NCBI GenBank assembly: GCA_000510425.1
Contig: AZKM01000022.1
Coordinates: 1-58,784 of the forward strand
DNA length: 58,784 bases
Reading direction: 5' to 3'
Origin: Eubacterium nodatum ATCC 33099
GTDB lineage: Bacteria; Bacillota; Clostridia; Peptostreptococcales; Anaerovoracaceae
The notes beneath the pieces are model-generated. The model did no database searches and was not told the DNA's origin. It was given only the letters and a program-made list of their open reading frames with translations. Shown here in pieces: positions 43,560 to 51,735 of this stretch. Each line of letters opens with the position of its first letter. Position 1 is the first letter of the stretch. The translations under genes and the position numbers were made by a program.

Positions 43560-45131
43560 ATGGCAGATATTAAATTGCGGGAGGTAAAAAAAGGAACGAT
43601 TAAAACGCTGGATAGAGCGGTGATAGGGACAGAGAAGATAAGGAATGTGCAGGCAAAAACAAAAGAGCTTTCTAAATCTCATGAAAGAAATGACAGCGAT
43701 TCACCTCATGCTTATGCATCAGACAATATCTCTAAAGGTTCAAAAACTATATTTAATAAAGCTGCCGGCAAGACGGAACTTATCGGAAGAAAAAGCGTAG
43801 CTGAAACAAAGAAAAATATCATTAAGATGAGAAAGAAAAAAGCAGAGCTTCAAAGCATAAGTATGATGAAAGGAAGCTCTATAGATGCAGGGGGCAGAAT
43901 AAAGGTTGGCGGCAGCCATGTCAAAATAAAAAATGTAGCCTTATCTTCCGTTAGGCATTCAAAGCTTGTAAAGGAAAGGGCAAGGAAACATGCGATAAAG
44001 TCTGCTAAAAACGCAAGAAAAAAAGTAAGCGACATTGTTAAGACCGGAAAGAAAACCGCTAAGGGCATAGCGAAGGCGATAAGGGGAGCAGTTTCTGCTG
44101 TAAAAGCTCTTGTTTCAGCGGTATTTGCTCTTGGCTGGATAGCTGTAGTAATCATTGTAATTTGCTGCCTCTTTGGGGCGGCTTTTTACTTTTTCGGAGA
44201 CAGCAGCTCTGCAAACTATACGCCGGTAAGCCCTGAAGTGGAAAGCTATACTCCTGTTATCTCTAAGTATGCAAAGGAATGTGGAATTTCGGAATACACT
44301 GATCTTATAAAAGCGGTGATGATGCAGGAGTCGGGAGGCAAGGGAAAGGATCCTATGCAGGCATCGGAATGCGGATATAACAAGAAATATCCAAGAAAGC
44401 CAAACGGTATAACAGATCCGGACTATTCCATTTCCTGCGGAGTACAGAACCTTGCAGCCTGTTTTAAAGAAGCAAAGTGCAAGAATCCTCTTGATATGGA
44501 TAGGATAAGACTTGCACTTCAGGGATATAACTATGGAAACGGGTATATCTCCTGGGCGATTAAAAAAGACGGAGGATATACCGTAGCCAACGCTTCCGCC
44601 TTTTCAGATGAACAGGCGAAAAAACATGGATGGAAAAGCTATGGGGATAAGCAGTATGTAAGTCATGTTCTCAGGTATTATCCTTACGGTAATTACAACT
44701 ATGGCATTGGAAACACGGTTATTGTCGCAATTGCAAAGAAACAGGTTGGAAATGTGGGCGGAGAAAAGTTTTGGAAGTGTTATGGCTTTAAAAGTCATGT
44801 GCATTGGTGTGCCTGCTTTGTATCATGGTGTGCAGATCAAGGAGGCTATATTAAGAGCGGAACCCTGCCTAAGTTTTCTCTTGTCAGCGATGGTATTAAC
44901 TGGTTTAGGGGAAAAGGTCAGTGGCAGAAGAGGAGCTATAAGCCTGCCTCCGGCGATATAATTTTCTTTGACTGGGAAGGTGACGGAAAGGCGGATCATG
45001 TAGGCATCGTAGAAAGATGTGATGGTAAGACGGTATATACAATTGAAGGAAATAGCAGCGATAAATGCAGGGAAAACAGATATTCCATTGGCTCAAGTGA
45101 TATATATGGTTACGGTATTCTAAAGTATTAA
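43560..45131 (+). CDS. CD1107-like cell-wall hydrolase: lysozyme-like plus CHAP
   Basis: A 523-residue bifunctional peptidoglycan hydrolase (VirB1-like). It has a basic cytosolic N-terminus (1-185) and one membrane span (FALGWIAVVIIVICCLFGAAFYFF). A lysozyme-like domain follows at about 225-345 (DLIKAVMMQESGGKGKDPMQASE). A C-terminal CHAP/NlpC domain has Cys in HWCACFVSWCADQGG near 416 and His in KADHVGIVERC near 479. It opens the wall for the mating channel, as Orf14 does in Tn916. The gene is intact. The genes that normally follow in this ICE type (topoisomerase and others) are missing. Confidence 0.92.
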   Translation: MADIKLREVKKGTIKTLDRAVIGTEKIRNVQAKTKELSKSHERNDSDSPHAYASDNISKGSKTIFNKAAGKTELIGRKSVAETKKNIIKMRKKKAELQSISMMKGSSIDAGGRIKVGGSHVKIKNVALSSVRHSKLVKERARKHAIKSAKNARKKVSDIVKTGKKTAKGIAKAIRGAVSAVKALVSAVFALGWIAVVIIVICCLFGAAFYFFGDSSSANYTPVSPEVESYTPVISKYAKECGISEYTDLIKAVMMQESGGKGKDPMQASECGYNKKYPRKPNGITDPDYSISCGVQNLAACFKEAKCKNPLDMDRIRLALQGYNYGNGYISWAIKKDGGYTVANASAFSDEQAKKHGWKSYGDKQYVSHVLRYYPYGNYNYGIGNTVIVAIAKKQVGNVGGEKFWKCYGFKSHVHWCACFVSWCADQGGYIKSGTLPKFSLVSDGINWFRGKGQWQKRSYKPASGDIIFFDWEGDGKADHVGIVERCDGKTVYTIEGNSSDKCRENRYSIGSSDIYGYGILKY

Positions 45132-45158
45132 GCGCATAAATTTTTATATTTACACGAT

Positions 45159-45190
45159 AGAAAGGCGGGTGAGTTTTGTCCGCCTTTCTG
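45159..45190 (+). terminator. hairpin ending the transfer module
   Basis: AGAAAGGCGG (45159-45168) pairs perfectly with CCGCCTTTCT (45180-45189). The T tail is weak (GATTTAG), so it may stop transcription only partly. It marks the right edge of the transfer genes. Confidence 0.65.
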
Positions 45191-45213
45191 ATTTAGCATT
45201 AATTTTATTTTGA

Positions 45214-45387
<174 letters not shown>

Positions 45388-45631
45388 CAGTTAAGAATAT
45401 GTCACAGTTAGTACATCTGTACCTACGCTGGTTGAAGATAATATTTGTGTATACATCATTGATTACAGCGTGGGATAGAGTTCGCTTGCAATAGACATGG
45501 ATATGTTTGGTAGAGTAAAGTTAAAGACTGAAACAATTTTTTCAGATAATTGCTCATTGTTAACTGGATGGATTAAAGCATCTTAAACACAAGAGGAATA
45601 ATGAAAGTATCTCAAAACATGCGATTTTTTC

Positions 45632-45660
45632 TTGAGGATTAAGACGCAAGGTGCTATTAT
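45632..45660 (+). promoter_or_regulatory. promoter of the cargo operon
   Basis: TTGAGG (45632-45637) and TATTAT (45655-45660) are separated by 17 bases and lie 36 bases before the XRE gene. This is a good sigma-A-type promoter for the regulator and the genes behind it. Confidence 0.6.
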
Positions 45661-45695
45661 GTTAGATAAGGCTAACTGCTTGATTGGAGGAGAAT

Positions 45696-45920
45696 ATGGC
45701 TATTTCGTATAATAAATTATGGAAAATTCTTATCGACAAAAAGATGAGCAGAGCGGATCTTAGAAAGGCGGCTGAAATTGCTCCGAATACTATGACAAAA
45801 ATGCGCAGGGATGAACCTGTTCATTTACATATTCTTGAGAGAATATGTATGGTGCTTGATTGTAATTTCGGTGATATAGTTGATTATTTTAAAGAGGAAT
45901 TAGGCGATGAAAAAATATGA
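45696..45920 (+). CDS. XRE/Cro-type regulator of the cargo cluster
   Basis: A 74-residue one-domain HTH protein (NKLWKILIDKKMSRADLRKAAEIAPNTMTKMRRDEPVHLHILERICMVLDCNFGDIVDYF) of the small YozG-like XRE group. ATG 45696 follows GGAGG; the ORF extends upstream to a TTG that lies in the ribosome site. It overlaps the next gene by 14 bases. It probably controls the cluster that it leads. Confidence 0.85.
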   Translation: MAISYNKLWKILIDKKMSRADLRKAAEIAPNTMTKMRRDEPVHLHILERICMVLDCNFGDIVDYFKEELGDEKI

Positions 45921-46421
45921 ACATTTACCCATTTTCGGCATTGGACCGGCTTATGTTGTTTCCATTTTATTGCTAACGATGATTGCTGTCATTTTAAAGA
46001 ATAATCACGTATTTACATCAGGAAGGCTTATAACGCTACGAATACCGTTTACAATTGTTGGCGTGGTTTTCATTATTTTAGCTGTTTTTTTATGGATTCA
46101 GGCTGTCATAGTATCAAAGCTGGATGAGAATATTAAAAAGAATCATTTGGTGACATCGGGAGTGTATGCCTGGGTCAGAAATCCTATCTATTCTGCTTTT
46201 ATGATTCTTTGTACAGGGGTTCTTCTTATTGCCGGCAATGCATGGTTCTTTGTGCTTCCTTTTATCTACTGGGGCTGTTGACAGTGCTTATGAAAAACAC
46301 AGAGGAAAAATGGCTGAAAGACATGTACGGCGATGAATATTTGGAATATTGCAAGAATGTTAACCGCTGCTGGCCATGGATACCTGAAGAAACAAAAAAG
46401 AAAAGGAAGAAGAGGGCATGA
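45907..46421 (+). pseudogene. isoprenylcysteine-carboxyl-methyltransferase-like protein, frameshifted
   Basis: Four membrane spans and the methyltransferase motif GVYAWVRNPIYSAFM indicate the ICMT/PEMT fold, which methylates carboxyl or amino groups of membrane-bound substrates with SAM. The frame ends at TGA 46279 after FIYWGC. The next frame continues the family sequence (LLTVLMKNTEEKWLKDMYGDEYLEYCKNVNRCWPWIP) to 46421. One missing G in GGGG at 46271-46274 explains the break (GGGGG would give YWGLLTVL). The gene may be dead or the base may be an error. The end overlaps the hydrolase gene as ATGA. Confidence 0.75.
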
Positions 46422-47203
46422 CGGTTCACGAATTTGGACAAAAAAATAAAAGAATCATCGTTTTGCTTCATCCATCGGCGGTTATGTGGGATTATTTCGA
46501 TAACATTGTGCCTATTATGCAGGAAGAGTTTCATCTGATCATCCCTGCGCTTCCGGGTTATGATGAAGAGCGATCCGGAGATTTTACAAGCGTTGAGGAC
46601 ATTGCGGCAGAGCTGGCAGACTGGCTGCTTGAGCATGATCATAAGACTGTTTCCTGTATCTATGGCTGCTCAATGGGAGGCGCAATCGTTGCTCGTTTTC
46701 TTGCGGATAATCGGATCAAAGTCGGCAGTGCGATTATGGATGGTGGGATCACTCCGTATCAGTTTCCTTGGCTTGTAACAAGACTAATTGCAATTCGGGA
46801 TTTTCTGATGATCTATTTTGGAAAACTTGGAGGCGTGAAACTGCTTGAGAAAGCCTTTTCTACGGATGAATACTCAAAGGAGGATTTGAAGTATATATCT
46901 AAAGTCCTTAAATTTATGAGTGCAAGAACCATATGGCGCACATTCGATTCTTGCAATAATTATAAAATGCCGGAAAAGATCCGGACAGACTGTGAAAATA
47001 TAGAGTACTGGTATTCGGAGTTAGAACTTAAAGACAGAAAATGGGATATCGAGTATGTGAAAAAACATTTCTCAAAGACGACATTTAAGATATTTAAAGA
47101 TATCGGTCATGCAGGACTTGCAGCATTAAAGCCGGAACTTATGGCCTTCGAAATGAAAGGAGTAATCAACATCGACATAACGGGGAGAAAAAGCAATGCG
47201 TAA
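46418..47203 (+). CDS. alpha/beta hydrolase
   Basis: A 261-residue alpha/beta hydrolase. VLLHPSAVMWDYFDNIVPIM is the oxyanion strand, CIYGCSMGGAIVARFL is the nucleophile elbow with Ser in GCSMGG (about residue 86), and DIGHAGLAALKPELM carries the histidine. No signal peptide is seen, so it is cytosolic. The start overlaps the ICMT-like gene, and the cluster is tightly packed. The substrate is unknown; an ester made by the neighbouring methyltransferase genes is a reasonable guess. Confidence 0.85.
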   Translation: MTVHEFGQKNKRIIVLLHPSAVMWDYFDNIVPIMQEEFHLIIPALPGYDEERSGDFTSVEDIAAELADWLLEHDHKTVSCIYGCSMGGAIVARFLADNRIKVGSAIMDGGITPYQFPWLVTRLIAIRDFLMIYFGKLGGVKLLEKAFSTDEYSKEDLKYISKVLKFMSARTIWRTFDSCNNYKMPEKIRTDCENIEYWYSELELKDRKWDIEYVKKHFSKTTFKIFKDIGHAGLAALKPELMAFEMKGVINIDITGRKSNA

Positions 47204-47371
47204 CAAGAAAAGTTATATGAGAGGGACTTTGAAGAAATGTTTAGGAGCGATGATACATAGCATCTGCTTCTTATGATGGGGGATAAACTGGAAGAAATGA
47301 CGGCTGCGATTTCTGTCTTAGGATATTATCGAAAAAATTACCTGAGTCACAAAAAGAGAAAGAATAATTAA
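47204..47371 (+). pseudogene. decayed small ORF between hydrolase and methyltransferase
   Basis: In frame with the hydrolase but after its stop, the sequence reads QEKLYERDFEEMFRSDDT, stop, HLLLMMGDKLEEMTAAISVLGY then YRKNYLSHKKRKNN, stop. The composition is protein-like, but it has an internal TAG and no ribosome site. It is probably a lost small gene or a former extension of the hydrolase. Confidence 0.35.
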
Positions 47372-47384
47372 AGGAGTTGATTTG

Positions 47385-48254
47385 ATGGATAAATTTGAAA
47401 GGGTTGCAAATACAGTATTTGTTCCTCTTGTGGCGAGAATAAACATATCTAAAAAGTTTCCAGATCTTTTCTGTGATAAAAAAGCGCTGGAATTGGAAAA
47501 ATATTTACCGAAGGATGCGACTAAAGGTTCCTTTGAGTATTCAAATCTTGCTTCCGTAGCACGTTATTACCATATGGATGCTATGGCGAGTGACTTCATT
47601 ACAAGGAATGCTCCATGCAATGTGATTTATCTCGGATCGGGATTGGAAAGTGCCTACTTCCGATTGAGAGAAGCGCTTGGCTTGGGTAAAGCAAAATTCT
47701 ATGAAATTGATCTCCCTGAAGTCATAAAGACTCGTAGAAGTGTCTATGGTGAGAATCAGGATGAAAAACTCGTGAGTGGAGATATGTTCACGCTTGACTG
47801 GGTCGAAAAAATTGAGGACAAAGATTTGCCGACGATTCTACTTGCATCCGGTGTGTTTCAGTATTTTAAGGAAAAAGAAATTCTGAGATTTATTGAAAAC
47901 TTATCGTTATCCTTTCCGGGTCAGGAGCTTGTTTTTGATGCGACCAACACAAAAGGACTGAAATTTACAAACTGGTTCATCAAGCGCACCGGAAACGCAG
48001 ATGCTATCATGACCTTTGCAGTAGATGACAGCGTTGAATTTGCCAATAAGGCTCATGCGGATCTTTTAGAGGAAAGACTCTTTTTTTCGGAAATCCGCGA
48101 GATACTTGGCAGGAGTGCGAACTTCATCAGTCGATTGTTAATGAAAAATGCCGATCGGGGTAAAAAGACGATCATCTTGCGTCTGTGTTTATCAAACTTG
48201 TCAACGAACAAGCAAAGAAAGGGACAGGTGAAATTATGTCCGGATTATCATTAA
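47385..48254 (+). CDS. LCM/PPM-like SAM-dependent O-methyltransferase
   Basis: A 289-residue methyltransferase of the leucine-carboxyl-methyltransferase-like branch. NVIYLGSGLESAYFRL is the SAM loop near residue 85, AKFYEIDLPEVIKTRRS binds SAM, SGDMFTLDW follows, and LLASGVFQYF is the post-motif. This branch methylates free carboxyl groups on proteins or small molecules. ATG 47385 is 8 bases behind AAGGAG. It overlaps the esterase gene by 19 bases, suggesting that methyl ester formation and removal are coupled. Confidence 0.82.
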   Translation: MDKFERVANTVFVPLVARINISKKFPDLFCDKKALELEKYLPKDATKGSFEYSNLASVARYYHMDAMASDFITRNAPCNVIYLGSGLESAYFRLREALGLGKAKFYEIDLPEVIKTRRSVYGENQDEKLVSGDMFTLDWVEKIEDKDLPTILLASGVFQYFKEKEILRFIENLSLSFPGQELVFDATNTKGLKFTNWFIKRTGNADAIMTFAVDDSVEFANKAHADLLEERLFFSEIREILGRSANFISRLLMKNADRGKKTIILRLCLSNLSTNKQRKGQVKLCPDYH

Positions 48255-49162
48255 GATATCGCCTTTTTAAGGTGATTTTGAGACTTATAGGATTTAAAAA
48301 ATATTTTAATGCAAGTGAGCAGGAGATGATTGCAAAAGCTCGAAAGAGTATGGATAAAACAAAGACCCCTGTGCTTTCTCATAGTGAAATAAACTATGAA
48401 ATTAAAAAGTTTTATGGAGAAAAGGTTGTATATATAACTCACAAGAAACCTACAAAGAAAGTGTGCCTATTTTTAATAGGTGGTGGTATGCTTGCATACC
48501 CTCGTCCAAATTCTATTAAGAAAGCCTTTAAAATAGCTATTGAAAGTGGTCGTGATATGGTTGTTCCATATTATCCGCTTTGTATAGATCATACCATTGA
48601 TGAAGTCTTTGATTGGATTTACGCTTTATATAAGTCAGTGCTTGACACATATAGTGCTTCAGATGTTCTTGTTACGGGAAGCTCTTCAGGTGCGACGCTT
48701 GCGTTAGGACTTGTATCTCATATCAATGTAATGCATGAGGATATTGAAGTTCCTAAGCGAATATATGCGTCATCACCCGGACAGTGTTTTATAGATGAAG
48801 AGTTGATAAGAAAAGGACGGGAGCTTGAGCAAAAAGATGTTCTATTGAGCTTATCTCGTATGGAGAAAATGGATAAAATCTTGACTCGTGGGAAAAAGGT
48901 TCCGGAATATATGTTATATCTTGAAAAAGGAGAGTATCACGGATTAGAAGAGGCTTATATTTCCTATGGAAGTGATGAAGTATTATATGCTGCATATGAA
49001 CCCATTAAAACCAGATTAGAAGAATGCGGAGTCAAGGTTATTTCGGAAATAGGAGAAAATTTATATCACTGCTACCCGTTTTTTCCTATCGTAAGAGAAG
49101 CTAAAAAAGGTTGGAAAAATATGCTTGAATATCACAAAAAGGAATATGTATTGAATGATTAA
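48236..49162 (+). CDS. HSL-like alpha/beta hydrolase (esterase)
   Basis: A 308-residue esterase of the hormone-sensitive-lipase-like group. LFLIGGGMLAYPRP is the oxyanion loop (HGGG variant IGGG), and VLVTGSSSGATLALGL carries the nucleophile Ser in GSSSG. The acid is probably in YGSDEVLYAAYEP, and the His in LYHCYPFFPI. No signal peptide is present. ATG 48236 behind GGGACAGG replaces the upstream ATG 48185. It overlaps the membrane protein gene. It is a likely partner of the methyltransferase in ester turnover. Confidence 0.8.
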   Translation: MSGLSLRYRLFKVILRLIGFKKYFNASEQEMIAKARKSMDKTKTPVLSHSEINYEIKKFYGEKVVYITHKKPTKKVCLFLIGGGMLAYPRPNSIKKAFKIAIESGRDMVVPYYPLCIDHTIDEVFDWIYALYKSVLDTYSASDVLVTGSSSGATLALGLVSHINVMHEDIEVPKRIYASSPGQCFIDEELIRKGRELEQKDVLLSLSRMEKMDKILTRGKKVPEYMLYLEKGEYHGLEEAYISYGSDEVLYAAYEPIKTRLEECGVKVISEIGENLYHCYPFFPIVREAKKGWKNMLEYHKKEYVLND

Positions 49163-49664
49163 GACACTTATAATGTTAGGACTGGTCTGCCTATTAGCGA
49201 CACTTATGATAACGGACTTTATTATTGTGATTCCAAAGTTTGGCGCTCAACATTTTGGCGCACCGGATGATATCAAGGAAATGATGAAAAAAATGCCGGA
49301 TAGGACTCCTTGGGTGAATATACTTGGAGTATCTATTATGATAGCCGGCTTTCTCGGAGTAGTGGTGGTGCTCATTTGGGCAATCGTCGATACGGTAAAA
49401 TTCAAGCTCTCTTTTATGGAAGCATTCATCCGATTTTTTATTATTACTGAAGGTTATAAGCTTTTTGATATCATATTCTTTGACTATCTTATGCTTACTA
49501 AATTTAAAATTCCTTTAAAGATTTATCCCGAAACGGCAGGGGCAAAGGGGTATAATAACTTTGGATTTAATGCCAAAAGCCAGGTAATGAAGCTTGTTGT
49601 ATTTTGCGGAATAAGTCTTATTCTGGCATTCGTTTTAACGGTAATTATTCCATTATGGTTATAA
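49155..49664 (+). CDS. four-span membrane protein, first of a related pair
   Basis: A 169-residue protein with four predicted membrane spans (IMLGLVCLLATLMITDFIIVIP; ILGVSIMIAGFLGVVVVLIW; FIRFFIITEGYKLFDIIFFDYL; MKLVVFCGISLILAFVLTV). The segment after span 3 (KIYPETAGAKGYNNFGF) is mirrored in the product of 49763 (KIVIQGTEGHPDYEFS). The two proteins therefore share an architecture and probably a common origin. I do not recognise a named family. Confidence 0.65.
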   Translation: MIKTLIMLGLVCLLATLMITDFIIVIPKFGAQHFGAPDDIKEMMKKMPDRTPWVNILGVSIMIAGFLGVVVVLIWAIVDTVKFKLSFMEAFIRFFIITEGYKLFDIIFFDYLMLTKFKIPLKIYPETAGAKGYNNFGFNAKSQVMKLVVFCGISLILAFVLTVIIPLWL

Positions 49665-49762
49665 GGTTATGTGCGAATAAAACTCTTTGATTTTCTATCA
49701 CAGCAAAGTTTTAAGCATAGTATACGGCGACAAAGAATAGAATTTGCTAAGGAGATAGTTTT

Positions 49763-50269
49763 ATGGATTATATACGAGCGATTCTGGACGGGATTGCAAT
49801 AGCCGCAATCTTTAACGGTGCAGTGGCAGCTTTGGCGCTTATTAACCCGAGATACTTTTTTGATTCTTATCCAAAAGCAATTCAGAAAGCTGCGCCGGAA
49901 CAGATGACAAAAAAAGAGAAAAACATAAATTTCATTCTAACAATTATAATTTGCGGGATTTGTTTCATATATTCAATAGCAAGTCTTATACATACAGGCA
50001 TTTCGGGCTTTTGGAATCTTTTTTGGATGGGGTATATTCAGTGGAGCATATTAAACTTAGGAGATTTCTTTTTGTTGGATTGTCTGTTGTTCCAAGGGAA
50101 ATATAAGGATAAAATCGTCATTCAGGGGACAGAGGGGCATCCGGATTATGAATTCAGTAACTGGCTGAAGCATTTAGCGATCAGGGAACATTTTGTAGTT
50201 ACTCCGTTTTTAATTATACCATTTGTGGCAGTGATTCAGGCGTTGCTGGTCGGTTTATTAGGAAGATAA
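49763..50269 (+). CDS. four-span membrane protein, second of a related pair
   Basis: A 168-residue protein with spans near residues 10-30, 53-75, 80-110 and 147-166. It keeps the pattern NLGDFFLLDCLL and KDKIVIQGTEGHPDYEFSNWLKHL, which matches FDIIFFDYL and KIYPETAGAKGYNNFGF in the preceding protein. Both may be subunits of one membrane complex or two steps on one membrane substrate. The AAGGAG start is good. The 98 bases between the two genes hold nothing visible. Confidence 0.65.
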   Translation: MDYIRAILDGIAIAAIFNGAVAALALINPRYFFDSYPKAIQKAAPEQMTKKEKNINFILTIIICGICFIYSIASLIHTGISGFWNLFWMGYIQWSILNLGDFFLLDCLLFQGKYKDKIVIQGTEGHPDYEFSNWLKHLAIREHFVVTPFLIIPFVAVIQALLVGLLGR

Positions 50270-50289
50270 ATTTTTATGTAGGTAGTTTG

Positions 50290-51000
50290 ATGGTAAATAT
50301 AGTGAATACATACTTGCAAGAGACTAAGATGCTGGATTTTTCAAATCCGAATATTCAAAAACTAATAGAGATAAAGCGTTGGAAAGAGCAAAATAAATTT
50401 GACTGCCTTAAATCCATTTATAATTTTGTAAGAGACGATGTTAAATTCGGGTACAATGTTGATGACAATATTCCGGCGTCCAAAGTTCTTAAAGACGGAT
50501 ATGGTCAATGTAATACAAAGGGGACTCTTTTTATGGCATTGCTTCGCGCCTGCGAAATCCCTTGCCGGGTTCATGGATTTACGATAGATAAACAATTACA
50601 AAAGGGTGCGATGAGCGGTTTTGTTTACAAAAACGCCCCTCTCAGTATACTTCACAGTTGGGTTGAAGTGTACTTTGAAGATAAGTGGTATGAATTGGAG
50701 GCTTTTATACTGGATCAAAGATATTTATCAAAGCTGCAGAAAAAATTTGCAAATTGTACTGGTCCTTTCTGCGGTTGTGGTGTGGCGGTAAAGGATTTTC
50801 AGCATCCAATCATTGGTTTTGACAGAAACAACACTTATATTCAAAGCGAGGGAATTAGACAGGATTTGGGAGTATATGATTCTCCGGATGAATTAATGAA
50901 AAATCATTATCTGGAGATATCTGGAATTAAAGCCTTTGCTTATAGGTATTTGGGAAGACATTTAATGAATCGCAATGTGAAGAAAATAAGAAATTCTTAA
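50290..51000 (+). CDS. transglutaminase-like cysteine protein
   Basis: A 236-residue transglutaminase-like (TGc) protein. The catalytic triad is visible: Cys in DGYGQCNTKGTLFMALLRACEIPCRVHGF near residue 78, His in SILHSWVEVYFEDKWYELE, and the acidic residue in ELEAFILDQRY. No signal peptide is present. In bacteria this fold hydrolyses or forms amide bonds and also serves peptide maturation. ATG 50290 is used; AGGTAG is a weak ribosome site. It ends the cluster. Confidence 0.82.
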   Translation: MVNIVNTYLQETKMLDFSNPNIQKLIEIKRWKEQNKFDCLKSIYNFVRDDVKFGYNVDDNIPASKVLKDGYGQCNTKGTLFMALLRACEIPCRVHGFTIDKQLQKGAMSGFVYKNAPLSILHSWVEVYFEDKWYELEAFILDQRYLSKLQKKFANCTGPFCGCGVAVKDFQHPIIGFDRNNTYIQSEGIRQDLGVYDSPDELMKNHYLEISGIKAFAYRYLGRHLMNRNVKKIRNS

Positions 51001-51065
51001 ATCCTCGCATTTAAGTGAACTGCACCAACAATCTCGGACAACTCAATTACTTTGCGCGTCAACTT

Positions 51066-51158
51066 ATGGATGCCGTCCTATTATCCTTTGTTGGAGACAT
51101 TTGTATTGCCTTTGTTGTGTTCATAATTATAGTAGAAGAAAAAAACTATCGCAAATAG
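51066..51158 (+). other. small membrane ORF in the interval before the intron
   Basis: ATG 51066 to TAG 51158 encodes 30 residues (MDAVLLSFVGDICIAFVVFI, then IIVEEKNYRK), a single membrane span. The open frame extends upstream without a better start, and no ribosome site is present. It may be the tail of a lost membrane protein. The rest of 51001-51192 shows no gene. Confidence 0.3.
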
Positions 51159-51193
51159 TTAGTTGACTCTAACTTAAAATGGAATTATAATAA

Positions 51194-51219
51194 AACCTGA
51201 CAAGTTTGTCGGGTTTTTT
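51194..51219 (+). terminator. terminator directly upstream of the second group II intron
   Basis: AACCTGACA (51194-51202) pairs with TGTCGGGTT (51207-51215), followed by TTTTTTATTT. Class C group II introns insert just downstream of such hairpins, and the proposed intron start is at 51225. Confidence 0.85.
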
Positions 51220-51735
51220 ATTTAGTATGACGGGCACGCCGTCAGTCTGTGGTGAAAGTCAACAATGGGCGTAGTTGCCGACGAACCACATAGTGATTCC
51301 CAAGGTTTGCACCGTGAGGTGCAGGCGAGAAGAAGGGATAGCGAAATCGTAGCCTGACGAACAGAAACCTAATACTAAGGCTTGCATGGCGGATAAGTGG
51401 GCTAATAGTCACGAAGTCCAAAAGGCAATCGTAACCCATGCAGGTAAATTAGGCAGGTAGACGAGGAAAGACTGATGACTTATCCCGTGAGGTCTCGCGG
51501 ACGGCGAAAGCCGCAGTAACAACGAACCGTGAGAAGTCAGCCAAGGTCATAGTAGTGATGAAGCTCCTGTAATGGGAGTGGAGCGAAGGACCGAACAATT
51601 CAATAGTCAAATGGAACTCTAAAGGCGAATATCCATGTCCGACGAGAACCTAAGTAACGAAGACATAACGGAGTGAACGGTTTACAGGAGATAGGGCTGA
51701 GGATATGAGAGCGAAAGAAGGAAAGGAGACAATCT

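Noticed and set aside
51242..51439. Minus-strand ORFs in the 5' part of the second intron
   Set aside because: They lie in ribozyme RNA sequence and have no ribosome site or protein-like conservation.
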